Assembly (NCBI GenBank): GCA_026545765.1
Contig: CM048840.1
Location: 21,580,765 to 21,644,764, forward strand
DNA: 64,000 bases
Direction: 5' to 3'
Source: Plantago major
Taxonomy: Eukaryota; Streptophyta; Magnoliopsida; Lamiales; Plantaginaceae
The position numbers were made by a program, and so were the translations under genes. Within the stretch, counting starts at the first letter, position 1; each line of letters begins with the position of its first letter. The notes under the pieces were generated by a model, which was given only the letters and a program-made list of their open reading frames with translations, ran no database searches and had not been told where the DNA came from. Shown here in pieces: positions 11,410 to 23,515 of this stretch.

Positions 11410-11533
11410 ATGAGATCAGTCTTGACTATATTTGAATCATCCCATCTCCAACTCCTCTTTCTCTCTTAATTAAACTTAAAACACTCTCTTCACTCCAAAA
11501 CACCAACCATCTCCACTTCAATTTTCCGGCGAC

Positions 11534-12637
11534 ATGGACGGAAACTTGTTTACTCCGGAAACTCTGAGGTGGATGCAAGAAAACACACCCGAAGCCTACG
11601 AAGCGTGCATGAAAAAGCTTAACAAAAACACCTCGTACGAAGACCCCTACACTCAAAATTACCATTCTCCAATCTCACAAACACCAATGTTTTCGCAAGC
11701 ACCGGAAGTTGTTCCTGAAACGCAACCTGAAATTCAACCGATCCGGAGGCGTGGGAAAGGGAAATCCAAAGACACGGAAGGAGGGACGACCAATAAAGGC
11801 GAAGGACGTGGCTTACCCTACAACACGAATGAGGACTTGGTTCTCATCTCTTGTTACATGGCCGTTAGCGCAAATCCGATCATTGGCACGAATCAGAGGT
11901 ATGCAAGTTTGTTCAAGAAAGTCGAGGAGAAGTTCGAGGACGTGCGGAGAGATGGGAGGATGTCCGGTTTGGGAAAAAAGCGGAGTCATGATTCACTTCG
12001 TCTCAGATTTAAGCGGATGAGAGATGACATTAATTGGTGGGTGATTTGTGTGGATCGTGCTACTAGGGTTGTCGGCGATCGGAGTGGCTACAATGAAGCG
12101 ATATGGCTGAAACAACCCAGAATTCTACAAAGAGAAGTCCGGGTTGTAGCCGGATTCAACCTATTCAAGCGGTGGGATGCCATGAAGCAGTGCAGTGGAA
12201 AACGAGGATGAACTTGGAGGAAACATACAAGAAGGCCGCAACAACTCCGAGGGTTGAGGTTCTAGTTGATGATGACCAACCAATGGAATCAGCAGGTGCT
12301 AGTAGTGGGAGCAAGTGCCCCAGTGAGGACAGTGTCAGTATCACGCCTAGCAAACGTCCTATGGGTCGTGACAAGGCAAAGAAGATGGCTAGAGGTGGTA
12401 GTTCCGGCAACTCCTCAATGGATGCAATGAGCGAGGGATGGGTTAACTTTAATGAAAGTTATCCCCAATACCTTGAGTTGGAAAGATTTGGAGTTTGCCC
12501 GGCAAAAGGAAGAACGTAGGATGAAGGAGAAGAAGATGGACATGTGGATGACACTTATGGGGAACTATGCTAACTTGACCGCAGCACATAAGGGAGTTTG
12601 TGATGCATTGCAGAAGGAATTGTTTCCGTCAGAGTAA
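11534..12637 (+). pseudogene. PIF Myb/SANT-like DNA-binding protein, frameshifted
   Basis: In PIF/Harbinger elements this second protein works with the transposase and helps direct it to DNA. The frame from 11534 gives a basic linker (RRRGKGKSK) and a Myb/SANT-like trihelix around residues 95-170 (EDLVLISCYMAVSANPIIGTNQ, split here as EDLVLISCY / NPIIGTNQ). The frame is lost after SGYNE at about 12098. Matching sequence then moves between frames: a short piece, then FNLFKRWDAMKQC, then EETYKKAATTPR from about 12211, and finally a lysine-rich helical tail in another frame (12452-12637) ending LFPSE. At least four small indels are needed. One, reading GCGAT where GCTGAT is expected, fits the CTG-loss pattern seen in the Copia LTRs. 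Confidence 0.8.
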
Positions 12638-12828
12638 TGGCTGAAGTTGAGAGCTTGTTTTAGTTTGCTTGTTTCGGTTTGCTTGTTTTAGTTTGCTTGT
12701 TTCGGTTTGCTTGTTTGAGTTTGAATTATTTGAATTACGGAAGAAAGTAAGTCTTGTGATTTATCCTTACTTTGTCAGGCATCTTATCTTTGCTTTGTCA
12801 GACATCTTATCTTTGCTTTGTCATACAT

Positions 12829-12985
12829 CTCAGACATCTTATCTTCAATTAATGAGAAATCCAATGCATTATGACTCAGCTATGACTAAGAAATGAGTCA
12901 CACATCTCAGACATCTTATCTTCAATTAATGATAAATCCAATGCATTGGGACTCAGCTATGACTAATAAATGAGTCACACATCTC
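12829..12985. repeat. Direct duplication of ~77 bp in the PIF intergenic region
   Basis: A block beginning CATCTCAGACATCTTATCTT and including AACCAATGCATT-like and GACTCAGCTATGACTAA strings occurs twice in succession, with a few differences. Shorter repeats precede it: four TTTGCTTGTTT copies at about 12664-12712 and CATCTTATCTTTGCTTTGTC copies at about 12780-12830. Confidence 0.7.
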
Positions 12986-13007
12986 AGACAACCTGTCTAT
13001 ATAATGC

Positions 13008-13014
13008 AACCATA
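13008..13014 (+). promoter_or_regulatory. TATA box of the PIF transposase gene
   Basis: TATATAA 104 bp before the ATG at 13118. Confidence 0.55.
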
Positions 13015-13117
13015 GAACACATTTTCAGACACAACAAACTACTTGCATTAATCCCTTCTTCCATTTTCTTAACTAAACAGAAAACACTCTATCTACTTCA
13101 ATTTTCCAAAGATAATC

Positions 13118-14437
13118 ATGTCCAATTCATCATCTGATGATGAAAGCTTGCTTGGTTCTTCTTCATCCAATCCTTTCGCAAATCAAACCATGATAATGCA
13201 AAATGTACCAAATATGATCCAACAATTCCAGCAACATCAACAACCGGACGAGCCACAACGGCCTAAGAAGAAGCGTGCTTACATTGACAGAAGTCGAGAA
13301 GAGCGTGGCAAACAATTGGAGGAAGACTACTTCGGGGTTAACCCACCATATGCAGATAAATTTCGACGGAGATTCAGAATGGAGAGGTCGTTGTTCGAAC
13401 GGGTGATTCTTTGGTGTAGTCGTCAAGATGATTACTTTGTGTGCAAGCGGATGGTCTTGGCCGAAGGGGTTAACCACACTACAAAAATGTACATGACCAT
13501 TCGTATGCTAGCTTATGGGGCTTCTGCTGACTCGGTTGACGAGTATTGCCGACTTGGTGAAAGCACGGCCCTCAAGTGTCTTTCGCATTTTTGTGATGCT
13601 GTGGTGGCTGAGTTTGGTCCAACATATATGCGGAGGGCCAATGAGGTCGATGCTCGAAGGATTCTGGCAATCAACGCTGCAAGAGGATTTGTGGGCATGC
13701 TTGGGAGTATCGATTGTATGCACTGGACATGGAAGAACTGTCCCAAGGCGTGGCATGGTCAATTTCAAAGCAGAAGCAAAAAGCCTACCCTTGTTTTAGA
13801 AGCAGTAGCATCCCAAGATACTTGGATATGGCATTCATTCTTCAGGATTTCCGGAAAATACAATGACTTGTCGATCGTGTAACGTTCACCGGTGTTCGAC
13901 GATCTCCTGAACGGCACGGTACCTCAGATTAACTTTGAGGTCAATGGCCATCAGTACAACATGCCTTACTACCTAACCGATGGCATCTACCCAGCTTGGG
14001 CTACATTTGTTCCTGCCATCCCGAATCCGGTAACGCACAAAGAAGTCAAATTCTCTGAGCGTCAGGAGTCTTGCCGGAAAGATGTGGAACGTGCTTTCGG
14101 AGTACTGCAAGCAAGATTTGCAATTGTACGAAATCCCGCCCTTGCACACAACAGGGAGACACTCAAAAAGATTATGGATTGCTGCATCACACTCCACAAC
14201 ATGATAGTTGAGGATGAGCGCCACAAATACCTAAATTATGACAAGGAAATCGAAGAGTTCGAACAAGATACCCGTGAGAATGTACCCCATGTGATTGACG
14301 GAGTTCGTATCCGACGAGCACAATCAACAATAAACTCTATCTCGGAATACATGAACTTTTCACGGCAAATGCACAGTAGGTGCACGCATGAAGAACTCCA
14401 AAGGGACTTGATGGAACATATTTGGAGAATGCGTTGA
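13118..14437 (+). pseudogene. PIF/Harbinger DDE_4 transposase with one in-frame nonsense codon
   Basis: The transposase cuts and joins the element's ends. The frame runs from ATG 13118 to TAA at 13880-13882, then continues in the same frame without further damage to TGA at 14437 (254 plus about 184 residues). The N-terminus is S/Q-rich, followed by a basic patch (PKKKRAYIDR) that could serve nuclear import. DDE core: GSIDCMHW (first Asp, about residue 199), YYLTDGIYP (second Asp) and the E of DVERAFGVLQ. The stop falls just after NDLSIV and before RSPVFDD, a conserved block, and needs only one base change from a sense codon. Otherwise the gene is well preserved, so decay is recent or the stop is a sequence error. 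Confidence 0.88.
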
Positions 14438-14779
14438 CCGTGGAGCTTGAGCTTGACCTATCGTGTAGTGTATGTTTGTTTGTTTAATGCATTCGTGTGT
14501 TGTGTGTTTGTTGCATTTCCATTTAGTTTTTAAATTCTCAGCGGTTTGTTGTAATATATTCTTGCCCAATAAATTATAAAACGAGTTTAAAAAAATGCAA
14601 TTTTACTAATTTCAACTTCTAAACACTCTTACAATATGTTGAATATGTAAAAAAAAAAAAAAATTCAAAATTCCGTGACGGCTCCGTGACACGTCACCCA
14701 ATGCAGCAAAATCTCGTCGCGGATCTCGTCACAGGCCGGTGACGCGTCACCGAGCCGTCACCCAATGCGGGTAGTCTTA

Positions 14780-15420
14780 GAGAAACTCAACTATATATTC
14801 GTCCTTTCTCACTCTCCTATAATTCAGAAGTTTACACTATATGCACCCTTCCCCCACAAAGATATAACTTTCACTAATTTACACATGAAAGGGGAAAAAA
14901 ACACGAAGGCTCTAATTAAACAACTTTTGTAACATAAAAAATCAAAGGCATATGAACCAGACTAATTCTGATTTCATAACATACCTTTCTTTTCTTTCCA
15001 CCACTTCCAGTTTTCACCTCGACTGTCCACCCCTCAGGCAACCAATTTAGACTCTTCCCATCCATTTTTATGGATCTATTTGAATAATCTCATTGTGTTC
15101 TATGGTTTTCTTTTTTACAATGAAGATTTAATGAGAAACATTATTAAATAGTGCAAATTGGGCTCAAGGTTTTCAACTTTTCTTGCCAAACATTGTTATG
15201 GAATCTGGATTGCTTTATTGCTTCCATTAAATGGTTGTTTGCATCAAAATGAAAGCCTCAATTTTGTTTTAGGAAATTCTCTTAATGTTGACTGTGTACA
15301 AAACCATTCCCCTTATTTTGCAATATCAGTATTTTTCCCCTTTTAAAGCACATCAACGCCGATATGAGGAGTTAAGTACACAATTCTAAATATTTTGTGT
15401 TTATTTCACATTTTAAATCC
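14780..15420. other. Non-coding DNA between the PIF element and the B3 array
   Basis: No gene or repeat recognised. Confidence 0.4.
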
Positions 15421-16757
15421 GCATGCTTCGTTGTAATTCTCCAAAATTTCATATTCTGGTTCATAAGAACTTGAAGCATGTTGAATATTTAAATGATTTT
15501 GTGAATAGCTCACACTCTATCATTGTGCAAGCTTTATTGATTTTGCGATTACTTCAAACTTTCAATGCGCAAGCTTTGCTGAATTTACACGCTTGTGATG
15601 CGCACGAACATCTTTCAAAATACTCCATTCATATTTGTAATTCCAGTTTTCAAAATATGACTTCATGGGCATAAATGTGCATGGTGCTCAATCTTTCAAT
15701 ATTTTATGGCTCTTTAATTCTTTCACATTGGCCATTGACGCTAGAAAAGTTGGCGGTGCTTTGAACTTCCTGGATGGTTGGGAAACCTTTATGCAGGAGA
15801 GTTCGCTTGAAAAGTTTGACATGTGCAGGAGAATTTGCTGGTGGACAACGCAGAAGACTTGATTGGTTGGGTGGGGATATTTTTGACGATGGATCGGTTC
15901 CCCGGCCTGAAGGCACGTACTCTGTGACAAAGTTCAATCGTAAAAGGATGAACAAGTGGGTACGTTATTTGATAGAATTATGGAATTTTTTAATATCATT
16001 GTTATTGTAATCTAAATATAAACTGAAAGTTGTGTTGACTAACATTACATGGTATTTTGACATTTTCTGTTGCTGCATGTCCCTCAGGGTTTGCTTACGA
16101 ATCAAAGTTTTGCACTTCCATGAAAGCTGACACTGCATGATCCAGAAGGTTGCACCTTCGCCGCCAAATACCGTCAATGGCAAGATGCGAGGACAAGATA
16201 CATTGGAGGATGGAACATGTTGCGAAAATTAAATGGCCTCACTCTAGATGGTATTTTCATCTGTGGGTTTGATGATATATTTCGCTCGAAAATGTGTATG
16301 TCAAGTTTTTGTAAAAGAAAACTTATGGATTTGGAAACTTATTGTATTCATGATGTGTATGGACATGGTAAATTATTGTTGGCTTATTATGAGGAGTCAA
16401 GTTTACAATTCTAAATAAGTTGTGCTTATTTCACACTTCAAATGCGTATGCTTCGCTCCAAACTTTCCTATTATGGTACATAACAATTTGAAGCATGTTC
16501 AATCTTGAAATGATTTTGCGATTAGCTCACTTTCAATGCGCATGCTTTATTGATATTGTGATTACTTCACACTTTCAATGCGCAAGCTTTGCTGAAATTA
16601 CACGCTTGTGATGCGCACGTTCATCTTTCATGATACTTCATTGATATTTGTAATACGAGTTTTCAGTATTATGACTTCATGGGCATAAATGTGGTGCTCA
16701 ATCTTTCAATATTTTATGGCACTTTATTTCTTTCACAGGTTATTAACATTTGGCCAT
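15421..16757 (+). pseudogene. REM/B3-domain array, unit 1 and left part of unit 2
   Basis: Decayed copy of a tandemly repeated B3-domain gene. Exon A (from about 15735) encodes the second half of a B3 domain (VGGALNFLDGWETF). It is joined directly to exon B (GGQRRRLDWLGGDIFDD, about 15837-15960) by a deletion of the sequence that separates them in other units. Exon C (about 16076-16300) encodes another B3 domain (HVPQGLL, then GWNMLRKLNGL) but has an in-frame TGA near 16123. A second copy of the spacer landmarks follows from 16400, ending at the CAT (16755-16757) duplicated by the CACTA insertion. REM-type B3 proteins are plant nuclear DNA-binding factors. No intact frame remains. Confidence 0.7.
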
Positions 16758-16773
16758 CACTACAAGAAAATCC
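16758..16773 (+). repeat. CACTA left terminal inverted repeat
   Basis: CACTACAAGAAAATCC, matching the right end except at one base. Confidence 0.9.
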
Positions 16774-16779
16774 CTCGTT

Positions 16780-16990
16780 TAGCGACAGGGGATAGCAACG
16801 GATCAAATCCGTCGCCAAATTAGTGACGGAAAAATATCCGTCGCTATTTGGCGACGGATATTTTTCTCTGTCCTTATTTAGGGATGGAGATTATATCCAT
16901 ACCTAAATAAGTTGACCAAAAAAAATAAATTAAAAAGAAATCGATTTTAGCAATGGATAGGCTATCAGTCGCTATTTCCGTCGCTAAAAT
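16780..16990. repeat. CACTA left subterminal repeats
   Basis: Copies of TTAGCGAC, GTCGCTATTT and GCGACGGATA in both orientations, the probable binding sites for the element's own DNA-binding protein, by analogy with Spm TnpA. Confidence 0.75.
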
Positions 16991-17170
16991 GGTTATAGAA
17001 ACGGGGCAGATCCCCTTTCTTCTCCATTTTCGTTTCTGCTTCTCCTTTCTTCCTCCTTTCTTCTTCAGTTCGCCATTTCCAATTTTGAAGCTCGTGGAGT
17101 CTTTTCGAAGCTCGTGGGACAAGAAGCTCGGGTGGTCAATCAATTTCATCTTTCTTTAGCTTAATCGAAG

Positions 17171-17738
17171 GTACTTTGGCTAAAACCCTTACTTTGCCAA
17201 ATTTGGAGATTTTGCTAATTTCGACTAATTTGAGCAATTGCATGTTTATTGTATGTAGTAGTTAGTTTAACTTATATTACGTAGTGTGTTACCTTTGAGA
17301 TGTGCAATTGATATATTGATTGTGAATTTGAATTTTTAGTATAATGTTAGGATGTTTGTAAGTATGTAGGGCTTTTAATTTGATATTTTCATATATGTAG
17401 TAGGATTAGGAAGATTTAGTTGAGTGTTTTGAAACGCTTACTTGTTGATAAATTTGGGAATTTTGTTAATTTCGACTAATTTGATCAATTGTATGTTTAT
17501 GGGAACTATAGTATACTAGCTAGTTAACTTTGAAATGTGCAATTGATATATTGATTGTGAATTTGGATTGTTAATTAGTATAATGTTAGGATGTTTGTAA
17601 GTACGTAGTACTTTTGATTTGATAAATTCGTATATGCACTAGATTATGAAGATTTAATTAAGTAGTGTTTTGAGACCATTTGGTGATTATATTAACGTAA
17701 AATGCATGTTATGAATCTAATAATTTTAGACGTGTCAG
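17171..17738 (+). other. Probable 5' UTR intron of the CACTA transposase gene
   Basis: Donor AAG/GTACTT at 17171 and acceptor GTGTCAG ending at 17738, 14 bp before the ATG at 17753. It contains an imperfect duplication of about 250 bp: the phrase TTTCGACTAATTTGA recurs near 17219 and 17470, and TTAGGATGTTTGTAAGTA near 17347 and 17586. Confidence 0.5.
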
Positions 17739-17752
17739 GCTAATCATCTAAT

Positions 17753-20700
17753 ATGAATCTCGATCGTTCATGGATGTACCGTCGCATAGTTAATGGCAGA
17801 ATTCAATCTAGTTTTGTGGAAGGGGTTGAATCCTTCATCACTTTTGCGCTTACACAGACTACTTGTTTGAGTGGGGAGAAGATGAAGTGCCCTTGCAATG
17901 TGAACAAATGTAGGAATAAGCAATTTTTGCCTCCTGAAACGGTAGTGGAGCACTTGAAACGTAAGGGGTTCGTGTCTGAGTATGAGGTATGGTGTTATCA
18001 TGGTGAGAAACGAGCACCGTTCATGGATTATGAGCATCTCTCAAAGCGTAAAAGGAAGCAGAAAAATGTGATCGGAAGTACTCAGAATACGTCTACATCT
18101 GATGCTAATTATGATCATGAACGGATGGAGAAAATGGTGTATGATGTTGCGGGTCCAGAGTTCATGGACACCAGGGAGCCAGTAACCAAGGGGGGTGTGG
18201 AGGAGCCTCCGAATCCTGCGGATCAGGTGTTCTTTGACTTGCTGGAATCAGCAAAGAAGTCGATTTATCCGGGGTGTAGGCTCAGAGAGTTGTCTTTGTT
18301 GGCTCGGCTAATGAGTTGTAAGGCTAATGGCCAACAATCTGAAGCGAGCTTCAATGAATGGGTACAAGTAATGTCGGATCTTTGCCCTGAAGAAAACCTA
18401 GTTTCCACCAACTTTTACCAGGCGAAGAAAAAGATGCGGGGGATGGGGTTGCCCATGGAAACCATAGATTGTTGTGAGGATATGTGCATGATCTATTGGG
18501 AGGAGGATAAAGATCTACTGAAGTGCAAGTTCTGTGGTAAGGGCCGGTACAAGCGTTACAAGGAGAATGCAAAGCGTCGGAAGAAAAATCTCCCACATAA
18601 GAAAATGTGGTATTTCCCTAGCACCTCGTTTGAAGAGGTTATGCGCTTCAAGTGCTTGTGCCGATAAAATGCAGTGGCACAAGGAGCGAGTAATCCCGGA
18701 AGAGGGTAGAATGGAGCATCCATCAGACTCACCCGCATGGAAACAGTTCGACAAGACCTACCCGGAGTTTACAGCCGAGCCTAGAAATGTACGATTGGGG
18801 CTTTGTACGGATGGTTTTAACCCGTTTGGAAAGGACCGGAAGTACTCTTGTTGGCCAGTCATGCTGACACCGTACAACCTGCCCCCCGGTGAGTGCATGA
18901 AGGAACCATTCATGTTCTTGACTGTGTTGGTGCCCGGGCCAGATGATCCGTCACAGAAGCTGGATGTGTTCTTGCAGTCCCTAATCAAGGAGCTGATTAA
19001 GTTGTGGGAAAATGGTATCCTGGCATATGATGTGTCAACGAAGAAGAACTTTACCTTGAGAGCAGCACTACTGTGGACCGTGAGTGATTTTCCTGCGTAC
19101 TCCATGCTATCTTGAAGGAAAACCGCGGGCTTTAATGCTTGTCCATATTGTATGGAAGACACTGATGCATTTAGACTGAAGGAGAGCGGAAAGGAATGTT
19201 GGTTTGACTGTCATCGTAGGTTTCTACCAAAGGACCATATGTTCAGGAAGAACAAGACTCAATTCTTGAAAAACAAAGTAGTGAACAAAGGCGCCCCGGG
19301 ATAACTTATTGGTGCAGAAATACTTGCGGAGATAGATAGGCTGGGTCTTATGAAAGTGACTGAACTTGGATCGGAGAAGCATAACGAGAAAATTAGCAAA
19401 AATTGTGGATGGAAGAAGAGAAGCATCTTCTGGGACTTGCCTTATTGGAGCAGTCTTCTTATACGTCACAACTTGGATTTCATGCACATTGAGAAGAACG
19501 TGTTTGAGAACTTATTCAACACGATTTGCAACATTTCCGGAAAAACAAAGGATACCCTTAAATCTAGAGCCGAGTTGGATACATGGTGTAAAAGGCCTGA
19601 GTTGACAAAGCAGAATGATAAGGGACAGTGGCCCTAGGCATGATAAGGGACAGTGGCCCTAGGCATGCTACACAATTGACACTGAATCTAGGAACAAACT
19701 ATTTGATTGGGTGAGGGGATTGATGTTCCCCGACAATTACGCCTCGAAGTTGGGGCGGTGTGTAGATATGAAGAGGACAAAGATGTATGGGATGAAGAGC
19801 CACGATTGTCATGTGTTCATGGAGAGGTTTCTCCCTGTTGCATTTCGAGAAATGCTACCTAAACATGTATGGATTGCTCTCACCGAGCTGAGCTTATTTT
19901 TCAAGAATTTATGCTCAAGGGTGCTTGACGATGAAGTGTTAGCAAATCTTGAAAGCAACATACCATTGATTCTATGCAAGATCGAGCGTATCTTTCCACC
20001 GAGCTTCTTTGATTCTATGGAGCACTTGCCGGTTCACCTCCCACATGAAGCGAGGCTTGCTGGACCGGTTCAGTATCGATGGATGTATCCATTCGAGTTG
20101 TGTAATCAAGGCAATCATTTACTTATAAAGTCTGAATTTTCCCAAGTTACATTGTCTTACCTCCATATATATGCATTACAGGTACTTGGGGAAATTGAAG
20201 AGGTATGTCAGCAACAAAGGCAAGCCTGAGGGATCGATGGCCAATGCATTCGTGCGGGAGGAAGCTGCAACCTTCTGCTCCTATTACTTTGGGGACCATG
20301 TCCCGACGAAGGCATCTAGGCCGTCCAGAAACGCAGACACATTTGAAGTTCAAGAGGATGATGACGCTGCCATTTCAATTTTTAGGGTCTCATGGAGACC
20401 TATTGGAGAAGAAAAGACAGAATGGCTGACGGATAAGGAGATGAAGGCAGCCACATATTATGTCCTCTCGAACTGTGCTGAAGTTGACAAATTTATGGAG
20501 ATTTATGCTCGGTGAGTAGCTTTCTTACTATAACACATGGATTTTAACTTCTAACTACTATATATATCTAATCATGTAATCGTGTCCACAGCCTTTTCAA
20601 AGAGAAGAATCCAACAATGGCAGATGATGTAATTGAAGAACTACTTCAAGAGAAGTTGGAAACAAAATTTACAGATTGGTTAAAGGAGTATGTACGAAAT

Positions 20701-20773
20701 CCTGTCAACAAAGTCACATGTCCTTACATAGAGTCTCTAGTAGAGGGGCCAAACATAAAGGTCTCAACATTCT
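17753..20773 (+). pseudogene. CACTA TNP2-type transposase, 5' portion up to the Copia insertion
   Basis: Catalytic protein of CACTA elements. The first frame (17753-18667, 304 residues) has the Transpos_assoc region (RSWMY, then CPCNVNKCRN and a Y.VWCYHGE block, residues about 5-85) and the start of the TNP2 domain with a CKFCGKGRYKRYK zinc-type motif. Homology continues in other frames: RLKRLCASS to YSMLS (about 18627-19115), ACPYCMED and HRRFLPKDHMFRKN, then LLIRHNLDFMHIEKNVFEN (about 19450-19515), and a DUF4218 region (MKSHDCHVFMERFLPVAFRE, about 19791-20096). GT-AG introns are inferred at 20097-20181 and 20512-20591. An exact 25-bp tandem duplication (19617-19666) and several stops and indels break the frame. 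The last exon is cut at 20773 by the retrotransposon and resumes in frame at 36398 after one copy of ATTCT is removed. Confidence 0.88.
19617..19666. repeat. Exact 25-bp tandem duplication in the transposase
   Basis: GATAAGGGACAGTGGCCCTA plus five further bases occurs twice in succession. Each copy carries a TAG in the coding frame. Confidence 0.9.
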
Positions 20774-22377
20774 TGTTAGGAAATTTGTTAGATATTTTGT
20801 TAGAAATATCGGTTTAGATTTTGATCAGCAACATGATGACTTATCTTAGTCTCAGAAAGGTGATTAGTACTCTTGGTTCACTTGAACATTGTAAAAGAGG
20901 AAACCCACTAAGTATGATAGTCTAGCTAATCTTGTATAGGATGTTAGGTTTCAAAATGTAATTTTTATTTTATGAAGAGAAGACCAAGAAGAAGACATCC
21001 AAGCAGAACAAGTTCAACAACATTGAAGATTTGAAGAAACTGCACAAGATTACTGAAATAGTTTTGCAGATACCTTGGTCAGATATCTTGAAGACACGAA
21101 TAGTTTTAAACAAGCTGTGTCACAAGAGATATCTGAGAACTAGAAGGTTTTCTGAAAACCAGGAAAGTGCCCACAGATATCTACTCTCAGATACCTTGAG
21201 CCTTAACCACATTTACGAAAAGAAATATATTGCAACAAAGTTGTTTCAATAATGTGGTATCGAAGATCAAAGATAAGGGCGTGCAAAGAATCGGATAATA
21301 CTAGTCTACGTCGAGCATAGTTCCGTTAACACTGAGGACAAAAAGTACAATACAATGCATTTAATGCAGACGAGATGTCTAAATAAAAGCAACGGTACCT
21401 TCAAGAAGAAGACAAACTCTGCTCAAGATACTATACACGGATATCAATAGTTTGAATTTGAGCTAACGGATACTATTCAACGGCATTCAAATTCATCTAT
21501 AAATATCAATACTTAGACTACTTGAGAAGACACCTTGAACTCCATAAACCATTTGAACAACATATTCTCTCAAGCAAACTACTTATCCTCAAAGCTTTAC
21601 ATTGCGACCAAAGCTCACGATCTTAAGTAGCACTAAAGTTCTAAGTGTCACGATCCTAAACAAGCAACGCTATACGTGAAAGAGTTGAATTGAAAGATCA
21701 AGTATAGATTCATTCTCTTGAACATTTATCTAAGACTTGGTCGATAAAAAGAACAAGATACCATACATTGAAAAGTGTATTAAGTATACTTGATTCACGA
21801 GCTATCGATTAAGCGAAAAGTTATTAAAGAAGCTCATCGACAACTCAAACCAAAACCAACACCATCAACTGGCGTGGAGTACGAAGTACTTAGTTTGAGA
21901 AACTAAGGAATAACTCAAGGTTATTGAGCACGGGAAGTACTTAGCTTGGGAAGCTAGGAATAGCTCAAAAGGTTTACGAGTCTGAAGTACTTGGCTGTGA
22001 AAGCCGGGGAACAACTCAGGGGGAACATTTGGTTGGGAACCATTTGTTTAAGGAATCTTAGAATAGGATTTTTGTAAGGTGACCTCAATTATCTATTCTA
22101 GTGAATTCTAGGTCTTTGGAAGACCGAAGTGGATTAGTTGGAGGATTACGCCACCTCCAGATACCACTATACTTGCTGTGTTATTTACTTCTCTGTACTT
22201 AGTTTTCACCAACACACACACACTTTAACTGTTTCTGCACTTATCTATCTTAAGTCTTCCGCGCTCTGAATCTAAGTATCAGATATCTACACAGATATCT
22301 GAGAAATAGTTTTTATCGACAAAAGTTTTAAAGACTATTCACCCCAGTCTTTTACTTTGCCATTATCTGGACCAACA
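20774..22377 (+). repeat. 5' LTR (1604 bp)
   Basis: TGTTAGG to CCAACA. Nearly identical to the 3' LTR at both ends but scattered with differences at 21180-22000, many being CTG in the 3' copy versus ACG here, or CAG versus CGG. A TATA box, TATAAAT, lies at 21498-21504 and a CA dinucleotide run near 22211. Confidence 0.95.
21498..21504 (+). promoter_or_regulatory. LTR promoter TATA box
   Basis: TATAAAT in the 5' LTR, conserved in the 3' LTR at 35491-35497. It probably defines the U3/R boundary shortly downstream. Confidence 0.6.
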
Positions 22378-22379
22378 AG

Positions 22380-22391
22380 TGGTATCAGAGC
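22380..22391 (+). promoter_or_regulatory. Primer-binding site (initiator tRNA-Met)
   Basis: TGGTATCAGAGC two bases after the 5' LTR, the standard plant Copia primer-binding site complementary to the 3' end of initiator tRNA-Met. Confidence 0.9.
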
Positions 22392-22494
22392 AGGAGGTTC
22401 ACAAGCCTTCTGCACTGAACCTAGATCCCCAGATAGGTGAAGGAACTTTGTCCATTTACGAGGACTATTTAATTTGTGTGTTAAGTGTGCAGGA

Positions 22495-23515
22495 ATGTCT
22501 CTGAGTGATGCACCCATTCTCAAACCAGAGAACTACGAGAAATGGAAAAATAACATGATGCTCCACCTTGAAGCCATAAGTGACGAAATGATCGAAGTAA
22601 TAAAAAATGGCCCAATAGTCATTCAACAACTTAAACAATTCATGGAGGTTTCTAATGGTAGAGAGAGATCAAAGCGAAGGATCTTCACAAGCGATCGTCG
22701 ACAAGTGGGAGATCTACTAGTCAAGTTATTTACGAACGAACCAGAGAACTCTGGACATCAGAAGATGCCAAGAGAAATCGTCGGGATGGTCAAGCTCGTA
22801 ATATCATCATCAGATCTACACCTGAGCACATACGATTAAAGCTGTGGGGTGCTAAAAGCGAAAATTGCACAACCTGATGAAGAAATGCATGAATCGAGAA
22901 AACCAAAGAAAACAAGTTCGAAGTTCTCAAGTTGAAATTTTAAAATTTCAAACAAGGACCCACTGAAACTCTGGAAGAACGAGATTTCGATTTACCACTC
23001 TCATGAGTGATATGGCGACTGGGAAAGCAATGATACTCTCAGTCAGAAAAGATTAAGACTATTGTCAGAAGTCTTAACCACAACTGGGAGCATACTAAAT
23101 TCTTTTATTTTAATCAAGGTATGCCAAATATCACTCTAGTGGAACTCTTCTCACATCTTGCTACGGTTGATTATGAGACAACACAAAGAGAACAAACAAC
23201 TGAAAAGTTGCAGAATATTGCTCTAGTTGCTCAAGGAACTTCTGAAAAGAAGAAAAGCAAGGAAGAGACTGAGAATGCTCTTGTTGCAAAGCAAATGAGC
23301 AAATATGTCAGTCGAGAAATTGAGAGAAGAAAAGCCAAAGAGAAGCTGAAAAAGCATCTAGGCTCAAACTATCACCAGTACAAAAATATGCAAAGCTCAC
23401 TGAATAAGCCATTTCGAAAGCATCATGTCTTGAGGAAGTAGAAATTGGAAACGATATACGCTTCTATTGTCGGAAACTGGTCACTTCAAGAAGGATTGTC
23501 CGCCTTCAACAAACT
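22495..23515 (+). pseudogene. Copia gag, frameshifted
   Basis: Nucleocapsid/coat polyprotein of the retrotransposon. It starts at ATG 22495 with MSLSDAPILKPENYEKWKNN, the typical Copia gag opening, and loses frame within about 50 residues. Later pieces include a stretch at about 22980-23110 in mixed frames, MPNITLVELFSHLATVDYE (23121 onward) and a zinc knuckle at about 23463-23510 that is split by an indel (FYCRK in one frame, GHFKKDCPP in the next). One lesion reads GAACGAGAT where a CTG codon is expected. Confidence 0.8.

Larger units (their letters stand above)
11164..14776 (+). mobile_element. PIF/Harbinger DNA transposon, 3.6 kb, complete ends
   Basis: Bounded by TTA at 11161-11163 and 14777-14779, matching the TWA target duplication of PIF/Harbinger elements. 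Terminal inverted repeats are GACGAGCTGCATTG at the left and, read inward from the right, GACTACCCGCATTG (11 of 14 match). Both ends continue into GC-rich subterminal DNA with GTGACG/CGTCAC motifs (about 11164-11285 and 14673-14776). It has the two usual genes in tandem: a Myb/SANT-like protein (11534-12637) and a DDE_4 transposase (13118-14437). Both are damaged, so the element appears non-autonomous unless some lesions are sequence errors. Confidence 0.9.

Noticed and set aside
13163..13799. Several open frames antisense or out of frame within the PIF transposase
   Set aside because: Shadows of the real DDE_4 coding frame, which carries the conserved motifs.
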